Shown: positions 26,680 to 34,657 of the stretch, piece after piece
Position numbering within the stretch: the stretch's first letter is position 1
Layout: each line of letters starts with the position of its first letter
NCBI RefSeq assembly: GCF_000285835.1
Contig: NZ_HE978601.1
Span: 530,543-591,155, forward strand
Reading direction: 5' to 3'
Source of the DNA: Brevibacterium senegalense
GTDB taxonomy: Bacteria > Actinomycetota > Actinomycetes > Actinomycetales > Brevibacteriaceae
DNA: 60,613 nt
Made by a program: the position numbers and the translations under genes
The notes under the pieces: model-generated
Told to the model about the DNA's origin: nothing
The model's input: the letters and a program-made list of their open reading frames with translations, nothing else
Databases searched by the model: none

Positions 26680-26684
26680 GCCGT

Positions 26685-28328
26685 TCAGCTCCCGGACCGG
26701 ACGGTGATGTGGAGGTGGTCGTAGTGTCCGCCGGTGACGTCGTCGGGGTCGTGCATGCCGCCGCCGTTGTAGGCACGCCACCCCTCGGCGTCGCGGGCGG
26801 CCGACCAGATGCGGCCTTGCCAGATCAGGTATTCCACGCCGAGGACCTCGGCGTGGTCCTTCATCCAGTTCGTCACGGCCCAGCCGGTTTCGAGCTGGTC
26901 GGGGGTGGGGTGCTGGCCGATGGTGTTGCCGAACGTGAGGTCACAGGCCCGACCGAGGGGGTGCTCGGAGCGGGTGCCGGGCCGGGGTGAGTAGCACGCC
27001 CAGGAGGTGTCGGGGAACGCCGCGATCCCCTGGGTGTAGACGTGCAGCATCCGGGCCGTGATCTGCCCATCCGAGGTGGGGTCGTCCACGAGTGCGTCCG
27101 GTTCGCCGTCGACCGGATCCGGGTCGCCACCCGGCGTGCTGGTGGCGGGGTCGCAGCGGGCGGGAGCGCCGGTGCCGGGTTCGGGCAGGTCGGCCGCGTC
27201 ATGCGCGTTGAGCCAGGCGGCGGGGTCGGTGTGCTCACCGTCGGTGCCGCCTGTGCGGACCTCGAAGTGCAGGTGCGGGCCAGTGCTGTTGCCGGAGGAG
27301 CCGATGTCGCCGATGTGCTGACCGGCGGTGACCTGGTCGCCGGCGATGACGTGGATGCCGTGCTCCCACATGTGCCCGTATGCGGTCGCCACCGTCTGCC
27401 CGTCGATCTGGTGCTCGACGACGACGAGGCCGCCGTACCCGCCGGAGAACTCGGCGACGGTGACGGTGCCATCGGCGGCGGCGAGGATCGGAGTGCCGTC
27501 CGGGGCGGCGAAGTCGGTCCCGGTGTGAAACGAGTTCTCCCCGGAGATCGGATGGACCCTCGGCCCGTATTCGCTGGTCAGCACCCAGGTGCCCTCCGGC
27601 ACCGGGAAGACCACGCGGGAGGACTCCGCCGCGACCGATTGCACTGCCGGCACCGTGGTGGCGCCGGCTGCGGGGCTTGCGCTGGTGGTGAGGGTGGTGA
27701 GGATGGTTTCGGCGACGGGCTCGTAGTTGCGGTACCGGTCGGGGTAGGCGGAGACTTCGACGGCTTGGGCGGCCTCTCCTTTGTCCATCTGTTCCCAGCC
27801 GGGGATGTCCAGCAGCCCGCGCGGTGAGGGGTGGTTCGGTCCGTCGGGTCCGCCGAAGAACGCCCGCGCCTGGTAGACGGGGTCCATGAGGTCGGCGACG
27901 GTGCCCCACCCGGATTGGGGGCGCATCTGGAACAGGCCGAGCGAGTCGTTGTCGGAGCCGTCACCGTCGTTGGGGTAGTTCGCCGACTCCGGGTAGACGC
28001 TGGTGTTGGACAGCATCCGTAGGGTGGACTCGGTGAGCGCGGCCATCAGCGCGATGACCAGCCCGTCGCGGGTCACGCCGTCGATGCCGGAGCCGATCTC
28101 GATGATGGTGGCCGCATGGGTGAGTTGCTGACGGTTCAGGGTGAAGGTCTCACCGTTGGCGGTGGTCACGGTCAACGCGTCGGGGACGTCCCCGACGGTG
28201 ACGTTCGTGCCGGTCACGGTGCAGGTGGCCGAGGCGGCCGGGTTCATCACCAGACCGACGCCGATCAGCCCGAGCGAGGGGCCAAGCAGCACCAGAGCCA
28301 GGGCGACGATACCGAGCTTCTTCAACAC
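26685..28328 (-). CDS. Three-domain peptidoglycan hydrolase of the transfer apparatus
   Basis: A 547-residue exported wall hydrolase that opens peptidoglycan for the conjugation channel. A signal or anchor helix (LGIVALALVLLGPSLGLIGVGLV) is followed by a lytic-transglycosylase-like region (LVIALMAALTEST, SLGLFQMRPQSGWGT). Next is an M23/LytM domain with HTGTDFAAPDG and GPHLHFEVR giving the zinc ligands. Last is an M15/VanY-like domain (SEHPLGRACDLTFG, GGHYDHLHITVR), also with its H/D/H set. The usual arrangement in this T4SS class has one or two of these. It starts 15 bp after the 28343 gene and ends 6 bp before the DUF6112 copy 2 start. Confidence 0.85.
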   Translation of the reverse strand: MLKKLGIVALALVLLGPSLGLIGVGLVMNPAASATCTVTGTNVTVGDVPDALTVTTANGETFTLNRQQLTHAATIIEIGSGIDGVTRDGLVIALMAALTESTLRMLSNTSVYPESANYPNDGDGSDNDSLGLFQMRPQSGWGTVADLMDPVYQARAFFGGPDGPNHPSPRGLLDIPGWEQMDKGEAAQAVEVSAYPDRYRNYEPVAETILTTLTTSASPAAGATTVPAVQSVAAESSRVVFPVPEGTWVLTSEYGPRVHPISGENSFHTGTDFAAPDGTPILAAADGTVTVAEFSGGYGGLVVVEHQIDGQTVATAYGHMWEHGIHVIAGDQVTAGQHIGDIGSSGNSTGPHLHFEVRTGGTDGEHTDPAAWLNAHDAADLPEPGTGAPARCDPATSTPGGDPDPVDGEPDALVDDPTSDGQITARMLHVYTQGIAAFPDTSWACYSPRPGTRSEHPLGRACDLTFGNTIGQHPTPDQLETGWAVTNWMKDHAEVLGVEYLIWQGRIWSAARDAEGWRAYNGGGMHDPDDVTGGHYDHLHITVRSGS

Positions 28329-28342
28329 GACAACGCCCCCGT

Positions 28343-29038
28343 TCAGCGCAGGGGGTTGTCGAGCTGGGACAGCCGCAGCAGGTGGCAGGTGTCGTAGGTC
28401 GGGCCGCAGACGAGGAACACGGTGAACGCCACCGGATGCTCGGAGGTGACGGCCTGCTCGTTCCAGACCCCTTCGCGGTGGCGGGTGCCCTCGATCGTGT
28501 ACGCGATCGTGCCCTCGGCGAGCTGTCCCGGCTGGGCCTGCGCCACGGCGTCATCCCAGGCGTCGGGGACGTAAACGTTGTCGATGGTCAGGTGCTGGGT
28601 GGTGGCGTACTGGCGCAGTTCGATCCACGCCTCCCGGGAGGGGAGGTAGGTGGCGATGTCGGCGGCGAGCCCGGCCTGTTCCGCACCAGAGGGGTCACCC
28701 ACGGCGAGGACCACGGCGGTGTAGTCCAAGGGCATGAACCCGCTGGCGGTATCCCAGCTGAACAGCGCCGTGGCGACATTGCCCGCGAACGTCGCCGGGT
28801 CAGCTGAGGGCCGCACCACGGGCAGGCGGGGGGTCGTGGTGGGCGCCGGATGGGTGGGCACGGTGATAATCGGCCCCGGCCTGCTGCTGTCATCGCTGCT
28901 GGGCGCGGTGCTGGTGGATGGTCCGGTGATCAGGCCGTAGACGCCGATCCCGGCGAGCACGAGGACCGCCACGAGCGCGGCGAGCACCGCGATCATGCGG
29001 TGGCGGGAGCGGGGATCGGACAGGCCAGGAGTCTTCAT
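28343..29038 (-). CDS. Bitopic membrane protein, possibly VirB8/TcpC-like
   Basis: A 231-residue protein with a short basic cytoplasmic tail, one helix (MIAVLAALVAVLVLAGIGVYGLITG), a Ser/Thr/Pro-rich linker and an extracytoplasmic domain (residues ~75-231: PATFAGNVATALFSWDTASGFMPLDY, GTIAYTIEGTRHREGVWN, VAFTVFLVCGPTYDTCHLL). The topology and position suit VirB8/TcpC-type channel organisers with an NTF2-like fold, but I do not recognise a diagnostic motif. ATG 29038 (MKTPGLSDP) is preferred. A GTGCACCT sequence lies just upstream, resembling leader box B without its G-rich part. Confidence 0.6.
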   Translation of the reverse strand: MKTPGLSDPRSRHRMIAVLAALVAVLVLAGIGVYGLITGPSTSTAPSSDDSSRPGPIITVPTHPAPTTTPRLPVVRPSADPATFAGNVATALFSWDTASGFMPLDYTAVVLAVGDPSGAEQAGLAADIATYLPSREAWIELRQYATTQHLTIDNVYVPDAWDDAVAQAQPGQLAEGTIAYTIEGTRHREGVWNEQAVTSEHPVAFTVFLVCGPTYDTCHLLRLSQLDNPLR

Positions 29039-29078
29039 GCCCCGTAGGTGCACCACCGCATCCGAGCCAGCGAGGTGG

Positions 29079-30089
29079 CTATAGGGCGCGTAGGTGGCCC
29101 CGGCCCGGCATGGGGTCATCGCCGCGCAGCCGGTCGCGCGCGGCGCGCAACTCCTCGGCGAATCGGCTGGTGCCCTCGGCGGTGGCGAGGAAGGAGTCGA
29201 TCTGCTCGTCGTTCAGCTCGGCGGCGAGCTGGTCGAGGTCGTAGTGGGTCCACCACTCGGCCAGCTCGCTCCAGGTGAGCACGAACGCCCGCACCGGATA
29301 CCGCACTGGCTCACCATCACCCTGACCCGCAGCCGGGGTAGGCCGTGGCGTGTGTCTCTTCGGCGTCGTGGCCTTGATGCGGGCCAGGGCGTCGGCGGCG
29401 AGCTGGTGCAGGTCCGCGTCGCGGTCACCGCGGGCGGTGTCGGCCAGTTCCCGGATCTGCCGGTAGAGCGGGTCGACGGGGTTGCCGGCGTCGATGCGTT
29501 CCAACGCGGTCGCCGCCTGCTGGCGTAGTTCGTCGGGTTGGGCGGGGTCTTCGGCGATGTGCTGGAGGTAGCTGATCTTGTCCAGCGTCTTGTAGGACGC
29601 GGCACCGGGGATCATCCGGGCGGCCTGTTCGCTGGTCCGACCCTGGTCGGACGGTGTGGGAAATTTTCCCGCACCGTCGTCTCCGGGCTGCTGCTGCGCG
29701 CTGAACTGGGTCGCGGCCTGCCGGCGGGCGGCATCCTCGGCCATCACCTGCTTCAGCTCCCGGTACAGGGCGGCGGCTTCGAGCTGGGTCAGCGGCTTGT
29801 GCAGGACGTTGTCGTCCTGCTCGGCCAGGAGGTGGCCGAGGCGGTCGGAGATGCCCGAGCGGACCCAGACATTGACGCTCTTCCAACCGAGCTGCTGGAT
29901 CGCGGCCAACCGACGGGCCCCGCAGACGAGGACGCCATCAGGGGTGATGGTGATGGGTTGGAGCAGGCCGTCACGGTCGATGGAGGCGGCGAGGGCGTCG
30001 AGGTCGCCCAGCTCGGTACGGTGCCGCTTGCCGACCTGGATCGAGGCGACCGTGCGCTCTAGCTCGATGAACCCCGCCGGCGCGCTCAT
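29079..30089 (-). CDS. ParB/RepB N-terminal domain protein
   Basis: A 336-residue ParB-like protein. The N-terminal ParB-N domain shows IQVGKRHRTELGDLDALAASIDRDGLLQPITI, where the ParB box would be CGARRLAAIQQLGW. An HTH-like part (PLTQLEAAALYRELKQVM) and a long charged helical C-terminus follow. It could bind DNA for ICE partition, replication or gene control. No ParA was seen, so a full partition system is not supported. ATG 30089 overlaps the upstream stop (ATGA). Confidence 0.8.
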   Translation of the reverse strand: MSAPAGFIELERTVASIQVGKRHRTELGDLDALAASIDRDGLLQPITITPDGVLVCGARRLAAIQQLGWKSVNVWVRSGISDRLGHLLAEQDDNVLHKPLTQLEAAALYRELKQVMAEDAARRQAATQFSAQQQPGDDGAGKFPTPSDQGRTSEQAARMIPGAASYKTLDKISYLQHIAEDPAQPDELRQQAATALERIDAGNPVDPLYRQIRELADTARGDRDADLHQLAADALARIKATTPKRHTPRPTPAAGQGDGEPVRYPVRAFVLTWSELAEWWTHYDLDQLAAELNDEQIDSFLATAEGTSRFAEELRAARDRLRGDDPMPGRGHLRAL

Positions 30090-31009
30090 CGTGACCCATC
30101 CCCGCGGGGATCGTCGGCATCGTCGTGGTTCTGACGGCGGCGTGGGGCGGCCAGGGAGACCGAGAGCACGAGGTCGTCGTCACGCAACAACACCGGCAGG
30201 CTCTCGCCGATCAGCAACCGCAGCAACATGCCGCGCCCGGTGCCGGTAGCACTGTAAGCGGGGTGCGGGTGACCCAGCAGCGCCTTCAACAGCGCCGTCC
30301 AGGAGTGGCCGGGGATGTCGAGCAGGGCGCGGGCATGCTTGTCGCGTCGCAGCGACTCGTAGGCGGCTTGGCGGGTGCCGGCCCGGGTGAGCGCCCCGCA
30401 CACGTGCTCGACCGCGGCCCGCGCCGTGTCGGCAGGCCAATCCAGGAGGGTGAACAGCGCGATCGCGTCCTCGACGGCCGAGCCCGCCGAGGTGCTGGCC
30501 CGCTCCGACGCCGGCGACTCGTCGGTGGCGTCCGCTGCGTTGATGGCGTCGGCGGCGGCGGGGATGTGGAAAGCGGGGTGGTAGTCGGTCAGCGGCGTCT
30601 CCCGGTCGGAGAACCGCTCCGGGTCATGGAACGCAGAGATATGCGGGCGGCGCGCCTGGTGGACCGAGCACAGCAGTCCTTGGGCGCGTTCTTCGAAGAT
30701 GCAGGTGATCCGCACCGCGTGCGTGATGACCGCCCACGGATCGTGCCCCTCGCGGGCTGCCCGGGTGCGCATCACGTCGAATGCCGCCGAGGCGGCCTCC
30801 CACGGGTCCAGCCCATGCTTGCGCGCCAGCGGCGCGTACTTCTGCGCGGTGAAGGCCATCAGCTCCGCCGCTTGCGCGTCGTGCTGCCAGGTGTTCCGCC
30901 CGCCGTGGTGGAGCCGGTGCAGCAGGGCGCGCAGGCCCTCACCGGTGGTGAAGTCCGCGCGGTCAGCAGCTGCCGCTGGGGCGGTGGTGGGGTAGGCGTT
31001 GTCGGTCAT
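30086..31009 (-). CDS. Hypothetical ICE protein (transcription-factor-like?)
   Basis: A 307-residue soluble protein. LLHRLHHGGRNTWQHDAQAAELMAFTAQKYAPLARKHGLDPWEAASAAFDVMRT resembles serine/arginine-free DNA-binding proteins common in actinobacterial ICEs, but I cannot name a family with certainty. The C-terminal half has LLDIPGHSWTALLKALLGHP and RGMLLRLLIGESLPVLLRDDDLVLSVSL. ATG 31009 has AGGAGGTG upstream and leader boxes at 31021-31051. It precedes the ParB-like gene with an ATGA overlap, so the pair may act together. Confidence 0.55.
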   Translation of the reverse strand: MTDNAYPTTAPAAAADRADFTTGEGLRALLHRLHHGGRNTWQHDAQAAELMAFTAQKYAPLARKHGLDPWEAASAAFDVMRTRAAREGHDPWAVITHAVRITCIFEERAQGLLCSVHQARRPHISAFHDPERFSDRETPLTDYHPAFHIPAAADAINAADATDESPASERASTSAGSAVEDAIALFTLLDWPADTARAAVEHVCGALTRAGTRQAAYESLRRDKHARALLDIPGHSWTALLKALLGHPHPAYSATGTGRGMLLRLLIGESLPVLLRDDDLVLSVSLAAPRRRQNHDDADDPRGDGSR

Positions 31010-31016
31010 GGTCAGG

Positions 31017-31051
31017 GCACCTCCTGACAAGCAGGTGCACACGCCGTCCCC
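31017..31051 (-). promoter_or_regulatory. ICE leader boxes, copy 3, with SD-sequestering stem
   Basis: Box A CTCCTGACAAGC (31021) and box B AGGTGCACACGCCGTCCCC (31033) are directly adjacent here. GCACCT (31017-31022) is an inverted repeat of AGGTGC (31033-31038) with a 10-base loop, so the transcript can pair part of the AGGAGG ribosome site with box B. Confidence 0.55.
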
Positions 31052-31096
31052 ACGCCCCGTTTCTGCTGGTTTCCGCATCGCTTGTCACCGCCCTCC

Positions 31097-31513
31097 TCAG
31101 CCCATCCCGACACCGGGCCGGGACTGCGCGGCCTGCCCCGTGCTGCCGCGGCCGAACGCCGACAAGGGCGGCAGCCGACGTGCCCGCTCACCCAGGTGCT
31201 GGGCGCCGGCGGCGATGGGGGTGCGGGTGCGGCGGGCCAGCTCGACCTCGAAGTCGATGCCGCGCCCCGCCAGCGCGGCGCCGTGGCGGGCGATGAGGTC
31301 CGTGGGCCGTACCCACTCCACACCCCGCGCGCGCCTCGCCTCCGCTGGTGTGTTCCGTTCGGTTTCGCGTCGGTGGGAGGCCCGTGCTGCCCGGACCGCG
31401 TCCGGTGCCTCGGACTTCTCGACAGCCTCCGCCGCCGGGCGCGCGGAGTCCTGCTCAGGTGCCCGCTTGTCGGCGTCGGGCCGTCGCGGATCGTGGTCGT
31501 GTGCGGAACTCAT
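31097..31513 (-). CDS. Hypothetical ICE protein
   Basis: A 138-residue, strongly charged protein. The N-terminal half is disordered (HDHDPRRPDADKRAPEQDSA); residues 65-138 hold ARRARGVEWVRPTDLIARHGAALAGRGIDFEVELARRTRTP, a basic helical segment that may contact DNA. No family recognised. Its ATG overlaps the DUF2637 stop (ATGA), which supports it as a real gene. Confidence 0.55.
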   Translation of the reverse strand: MSSAHDHDPRRPDADKRAPEQDSARPAAEAVEKSEAPDAVRAARASHRRETERNTPAEARRARGVEWVRPTDLIARHGAALAGRGIDFEVELARRTRTPIAAGAQHLGERARRLPPLSAFGRGSTGQAAQSRPGVGMG

Positions 31514-32331
31514 GGGGTCGCCTCCTCGACATCGGTGCTGTCGGGAAGGTGCGCCGCGGTGAACCAGCGCCCCACGGTGGAGGGATGCACGCCCAGTTCC
31601 CGGGCGATCTTCTTGTTCGACCACCCCTGCCCGCGCAGCTCCGCTGCCCGGATGCGCCGATCCCTGAGGACCGCCCGGGGGCCGACCGACGGCTCAGCGC
31701 CCTCACCTGCCCATGCCTGCGCCATGTCAGATGTCAACGCCGTTTCCATCGCTTCCGGCGTCGCCGCCGGCGACGCGACGACCACCCGGTCCTCCGCTGA
31801 CTGTTCCGCTCCCAACTCCGGCGCCGGCACCCCGCTCCAGCCGGATTCCTCAACGGACGCGGACATGTCACTGGACACGGCGTCGTCGCGGGACACGGAT
31901 GCCTCGGTGATCCGTTGTGGTCGGGTGAGGATGACGGTCAGGTGAGTGATGGCCAGCAGCACCACCGGTGGTACCGCGGCGACGGCCGCGGCCAGCACCC
32001 CGGGGACATCGGCATCCGCGGCGACGACGGCGTGGAGGGCGTTGGCGGTCACCGACACAGCAGCCCCGCCGATCAGCAGCGCCCACGGATACCACGCCGA
32101 CCGCTGCCCGGCCAAGGCGACGACCGCGACGGTGGCGACCACGATAATGCCGTCGACGATCAGCGGCCACGCCCACGCCTGCGAGCCGCCGACCCCGGAG
32201 CGAGCTGCGAGATCGGCGAGCGCGGTGAATGACAGCCAGAACGCGCCGGCGGCGATGAACACGGTCCCGGCCACCGCGGTGACCACCGCCCAGTGCCGGC
32301 TCCTCTGCCCGGTGCTGGCATGGACGGTCAT
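31510..32331 (-). CDS. DUF2637 membrane protein with C-terminal HTH
   Basis: A 273-residue protein. Four helices at the N-terminus (WAVVTAVAGTVFIAAGAFWL, WPLIVDGIIVVATVAVVALA, YPWALLIGGAAVSVTANALH, AVAAVPPVVLLAITHLTVIL) match DUF2637, the family of plasmid spread proteins such as SpdB in Streptomyces. The C-terminal ~50 residues form a helix-turn-helix (RAAELRGQGWSNKKIARELGVHPSTVGRW). It may sense the membrane or anchor element DNA during mycelial/cell-to-cell spread. ATG 32331 overlaps the primase stop. Confidence 0.82.
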   Translation of the reverse strand: MTVHASTGQRSRHWAVVTAVAGTVFIAAGAFWLSFTALADLAARSGVGGSQAWAWPLIVDGIIVVATVAVVALAGQRSAWYPWALLIGGAAVSVTANALHAVVAADADVPGVLAAAVAAVPPVVLLAITHLTVILTRPQRITEASVSRDDAVSSDMSASVEESGWSGVPAPELGAEQSAEDRVVVASPAATPEAMETALTSDMAQAWAGEGAEPSVGPRAVLRDRRIRAAELRGQGWSNKKIARELGVHPSTVGRWFTAAHLPDSTDVEEATP

Positions 32332-33275
32332 GACAGCCCCCGCACCGGAGGAGACGGCCGCACGGTCGCCTCCCGACTGAACCACCCGTCCATTGCCGGC
32401 GACGAGCCGTCCTGTACCCGCGAGGAGGTCTGGGGGCGGGGTTGGACGGTGCGGTAGGCGGAGCGGACGGTCGCGGTGATCTCTCGCTCGCCCAGTCCCG
32501 CCTCCGTGGCCGCGGCCGCGAGCACATTAAGGGCTTCCGGCGCCGGGATGTTGTTCTCTGCCAGGCGACAGGCCGCCCAGAACAGGCCTCGGTTCCGTTC
32601 TCCTTCGCCGCGGCCGGCGACCCACGCCGCCAGGCGCGGCAAATCCGCTGACCGTTCCACCTCCCGGCCCGACCTGGCAGAGGGCGCGGGCCGAGGGTCG
32701 AGGAACGCTCGCAGCCGGTCGGAGTCGAGCACCGACGTCGCCCCGCTGTTGATCCGCCGCACCCGGTAGCCGGCGCTCTTGCCGCCGGTGGACACCGTCG
32801 AGGGCGGGACGACGATGTACCCACCGTCACCCCGGAAGTCGATCCCGGCGCGCGCGGCCTGCCACGACCGCTGTTCCCGGCCGGGTGTGGCCGGGTAGTA
32901 GGCGTGCATCCCGGACGAGGGCGTCACGACGAGAAGCTGCCACCCCGACACCAGCCCCGCCCGGTGGGCGCGCTCGAACGCCCGGTATCCGTCGACGGGC
33001 CCGTGCACGTCGACATCGACCACCACCACCCCGGACGCCGCGCCGGTGGGCACGGCGAGATTCGCCTCCGGATGCTCACGCCACCACGCCGTGATCTGTC
33101 CGAGGTCGGTGGTGGCGTCGTGGAAACCATGCGTCGTCAAGGGACGCTTGCCGCCGGGCAGGCACGGGAACACCGGCACCCCCGCGGCGGCCAGTTCCCG
33201 CGCCACCACCGAGACCGGCCGCGGGCCGGCGCTGCGTCTGAGCACGCTGGCGACAGCGTCCACCGCGGCCGTCAC
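32328..33275 (-). CDS. Bifunctional DNA primase/polymerase (Prim-Pol)
   Basis: A 315-residue archaeo-eukaryotic-primase-type protein. AAAGVPVFPCLPGGKRPLTTHGFHDATTD is the N-terminal motif, VVVVDVDVHG carries the metal-binding Asp residues, and DFRGDGGYIVVPPSTVSTGG is the conserved C-terminal part of the domain. Residues ~220-300 form a helical PriCT-like region (RLAAWVAGRGEGERNRGLFWAACRLAENN). It should prime complementary strand synthesis after transfer or ICE replication. No helicase domain is attached. GTG 33275 follows GAGGG and overlaps the ArdC stop. Confidence 0.85.
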   Translation of the reverse strand: MTAAVDAVASVLRRSAGPRPVSVVARELAAAGVPVFPCLPGGKRPLTTHGFHDATTDLGQITAWWREHPEANLAVPTGAASGVVVVDVDVHGPVDGYRAFERAHRAGLVSGWQLLVVTPSSGMHAYYPATPGREQRSWQAARAGIDFRGDGGYIVVPPSTVSTGGKSAGYRVRRINSGATSVLDSDRLRAFLDPRPAPSARSGREVERSADLPRLAAWVAGRGEGERNRGLFWAACRLAENNIPAPEALNVLAAAATEAGLGEREITATVRSAYRTVQPRPQTSSRVQDGSSPAMDGWFSREATVRPSPPVRGLS

Positions 33276-34384
33276 AGTTCCCTCGCCTGGGTCGTCGCGG
33301 TGACCGTTCGGGGCTCGGGCTCGGGCAGCGGCGTCACCCGGCCCGGCGTCCGGGCATCGTGGGTCGGCTGCGTGCGGGCGGTCTCCTCGCGCTGTGGTGC
33401 GTCGCGGTCCAGGCCGGGCGGGGCGCCGTCGGTCACCTGTGCGGTGTCGAGCCGGTCCAGGATCGCCAGTGCCGTCTTGCGGACCCGCTCCCCGGTGGCT
33501 TTGACGATCTCGCCGGGCTCTTTGCCGTCCACCCGCGCGGCCCACGTGGACACGTAGGGGATCGTGTACCCGGAGGTGTCCATGCCGTGGGCGGCGCCGA
33601 TCATCAGCGCGACCGATTCCGCCTCGACCTCCCCGATGCCACGATGCTGACGCGCCTCGTCGTTGTCGGGGCCGTGCAGCAGGACGTGACCCAGTTCGTG
33701 GGCGAGCGTCTTCACCTGCGCGGCGGGGTCCATGTTCTCCCGGACCGCCACCGTTTTCGCGCTGTAATCGGTGACGCCGTTGGCGCCGTGGATCATGCCC
33801 TCGTGCGGCACCCGCAGCACCGCAAACCCCTGCGCGCGCACGTGGTCGGCCAGCCCGTCCCACAGACCGGTGGGGGCTTCGCCCTCCAACAGCGTCGGCG
33901 CCGGAGGCTCCGGAATCGGCTCGCCGGAGGTCTGGGAGGCGTCCCACACGTAGGCAGGCTTGGCTGTGATCATCTTCGACCGAACCACTTCGCCCGGCCG
34001 GGGCTTCTCACCCTTGCCGAGGCGCCGCCACGACTCCGCATCCGCTGGGTTCGATGAGGCGAACCGGCCGGTGACCGGGGCGAGAATCTGATACCCAGCC
34101 TGCCCTTTCTCCACCTGCCGGCCCAGGGTCTGCCACTGCCGGTACCCGGCCACATACGACGGCACCGGCTCCGGCACCCGGCCGACCTCATAGGCTGCTT
34201 GGTGCTGGGTCCAGATCAACAGCGTGTTCGAGAACGATCTGGCCCTGAAGCGTGCCGCGAACGCGAGCGCCCGCGCCCAATCCTCCCCGGAGACAAGCTG
34301 CTCGACGGCGCCGGTCAGTTTCTCGTGCAGCTCGTCGAGCTTCGCTTCCCGCGCCGCCTGAGAGTTCTCCCGTGTCGTGGCCAT
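33272..34384 (-). CDS. ArdC-like antirestriction/ssDNA-binding protein with metallopeptidase domain
   Basis: A 370-residue protein. The N-terminal ArdC domain (residues ~10-130: LHEKLTGAVEQLVSGEDWARALAFAARFRARSFSNTLLIW, GYRQWQTLGRQVEKGQAGYQILAP) binds single-stranded DNA in known relatives. An ImmA/IrrE-like zinc peptidase domain follows with TLAHELGHVLLHG (HExxH) and the downstream Glu in EVEAESVALMIG. The tail is Pro/Thr/Arg-rich. Relatives such as ArdC protect incoming DNA from restriction. It is the first gene of the conjugation series, and a 13-bp inverted repeat sits just upstream of its GGGAGGAG site. Confidence 0.85.
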   Translation of the reverse strand: MATTRENSQAAREAKLDELHEKLTGAVEQLVSGEDWARALAFAARFRARSFSNTLLIWTQHQAAYEVGRVPEPVPSYVAGYRQWQTLGRQVEKGQAGYQILAPVTGRFASSNPADAESWRRLGKGEKPRPGEVVRSKMITAKPAYVWDASQTSGEPIPEPPAPTLLEGEAPTGLWDGLADHVRAQGFAVLRVPHEGMIHGANGVTDYSAKTVAVRENMDPAAQVKTLAHELGHVLLHGPDNDEARQHRGIGEVEAESVALMIGAAHGMDTSGYTIPYVSTWAARVDGKEPGEIVKATGERVRKTALAILDRLDTAQVTDGAPPGLDRDAPQREETARTQPTHDARTPGRVTPLPEPEPRTVTATTQAREL

Positions 34385-34408
34385 CGTCGCTGTCTCCTCC
34401 CGCTACCC

Positions 34409-34439
34409 TGGTCACCGGGCCGAACAGGCTCGGTGACCA
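34409..34439 (-). promoter_or_regulatory. Inverted repeat in the leader of the conjugation operon
   Basis: TGGTCACCGGGCC (34409-34421) and GGCTCGGTGACCA (34427-34439) pair at 12 of 13 positions across GAACA. It lies 25-55 bp before the ArdC start. It could be an operator for a repressor, an RNA attenuator, or part of a transfer origin. Confidence 0.55.
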
Positions 34440-34657
34440 TCAGGTACGCCGGGATCACCAGCACGGACGAGACGGACAACGACGCGGTGACCGTCAGGCA
34501 CAGTGGTAAACCCGACGAGTCCTTACCGGACTACCAACTGGAGGCTCGGCAGGGTGCCGAGAAGGGCCGATGATGCCGATTCGCGTATCGAAAATGCGCT
34601 AATGCGAATCATCCGATCAGGCGGCGTCTGGCCGTGCGGAAGTTACGAACCTGGATG
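34440..34657. other. Intergenic region at ICE core/cargo border
   Basis: No clear gene. A small rightward frame at 34433-34573 (46 codons, TIRYAGITSTDETDNDAVTV) has protein-like composition but no ribosome site beyond a weak one. GATTCGC (34578) and GCGAATC (34604) are a 7-bp inverted repeat in a locally AT-richer stretch. AGTCC/GGACT around 34520 is another small hairpin. This is where core genes meet module A, so an old junction or origin of transfer may lie here. Confidence 0.35.

Noticed and set aside
29079..30089. A ParAB partition system
   Set aside because: Only a ParB-N-like protein is present; no ParA ATPase or clear parS repeats were seen.
34433..34573. 46-codon rightward gene at the core/cargo border
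   Set aside because: Composition is plausible but there is no family and only a weak start. It was kept only as a note in the region entry.
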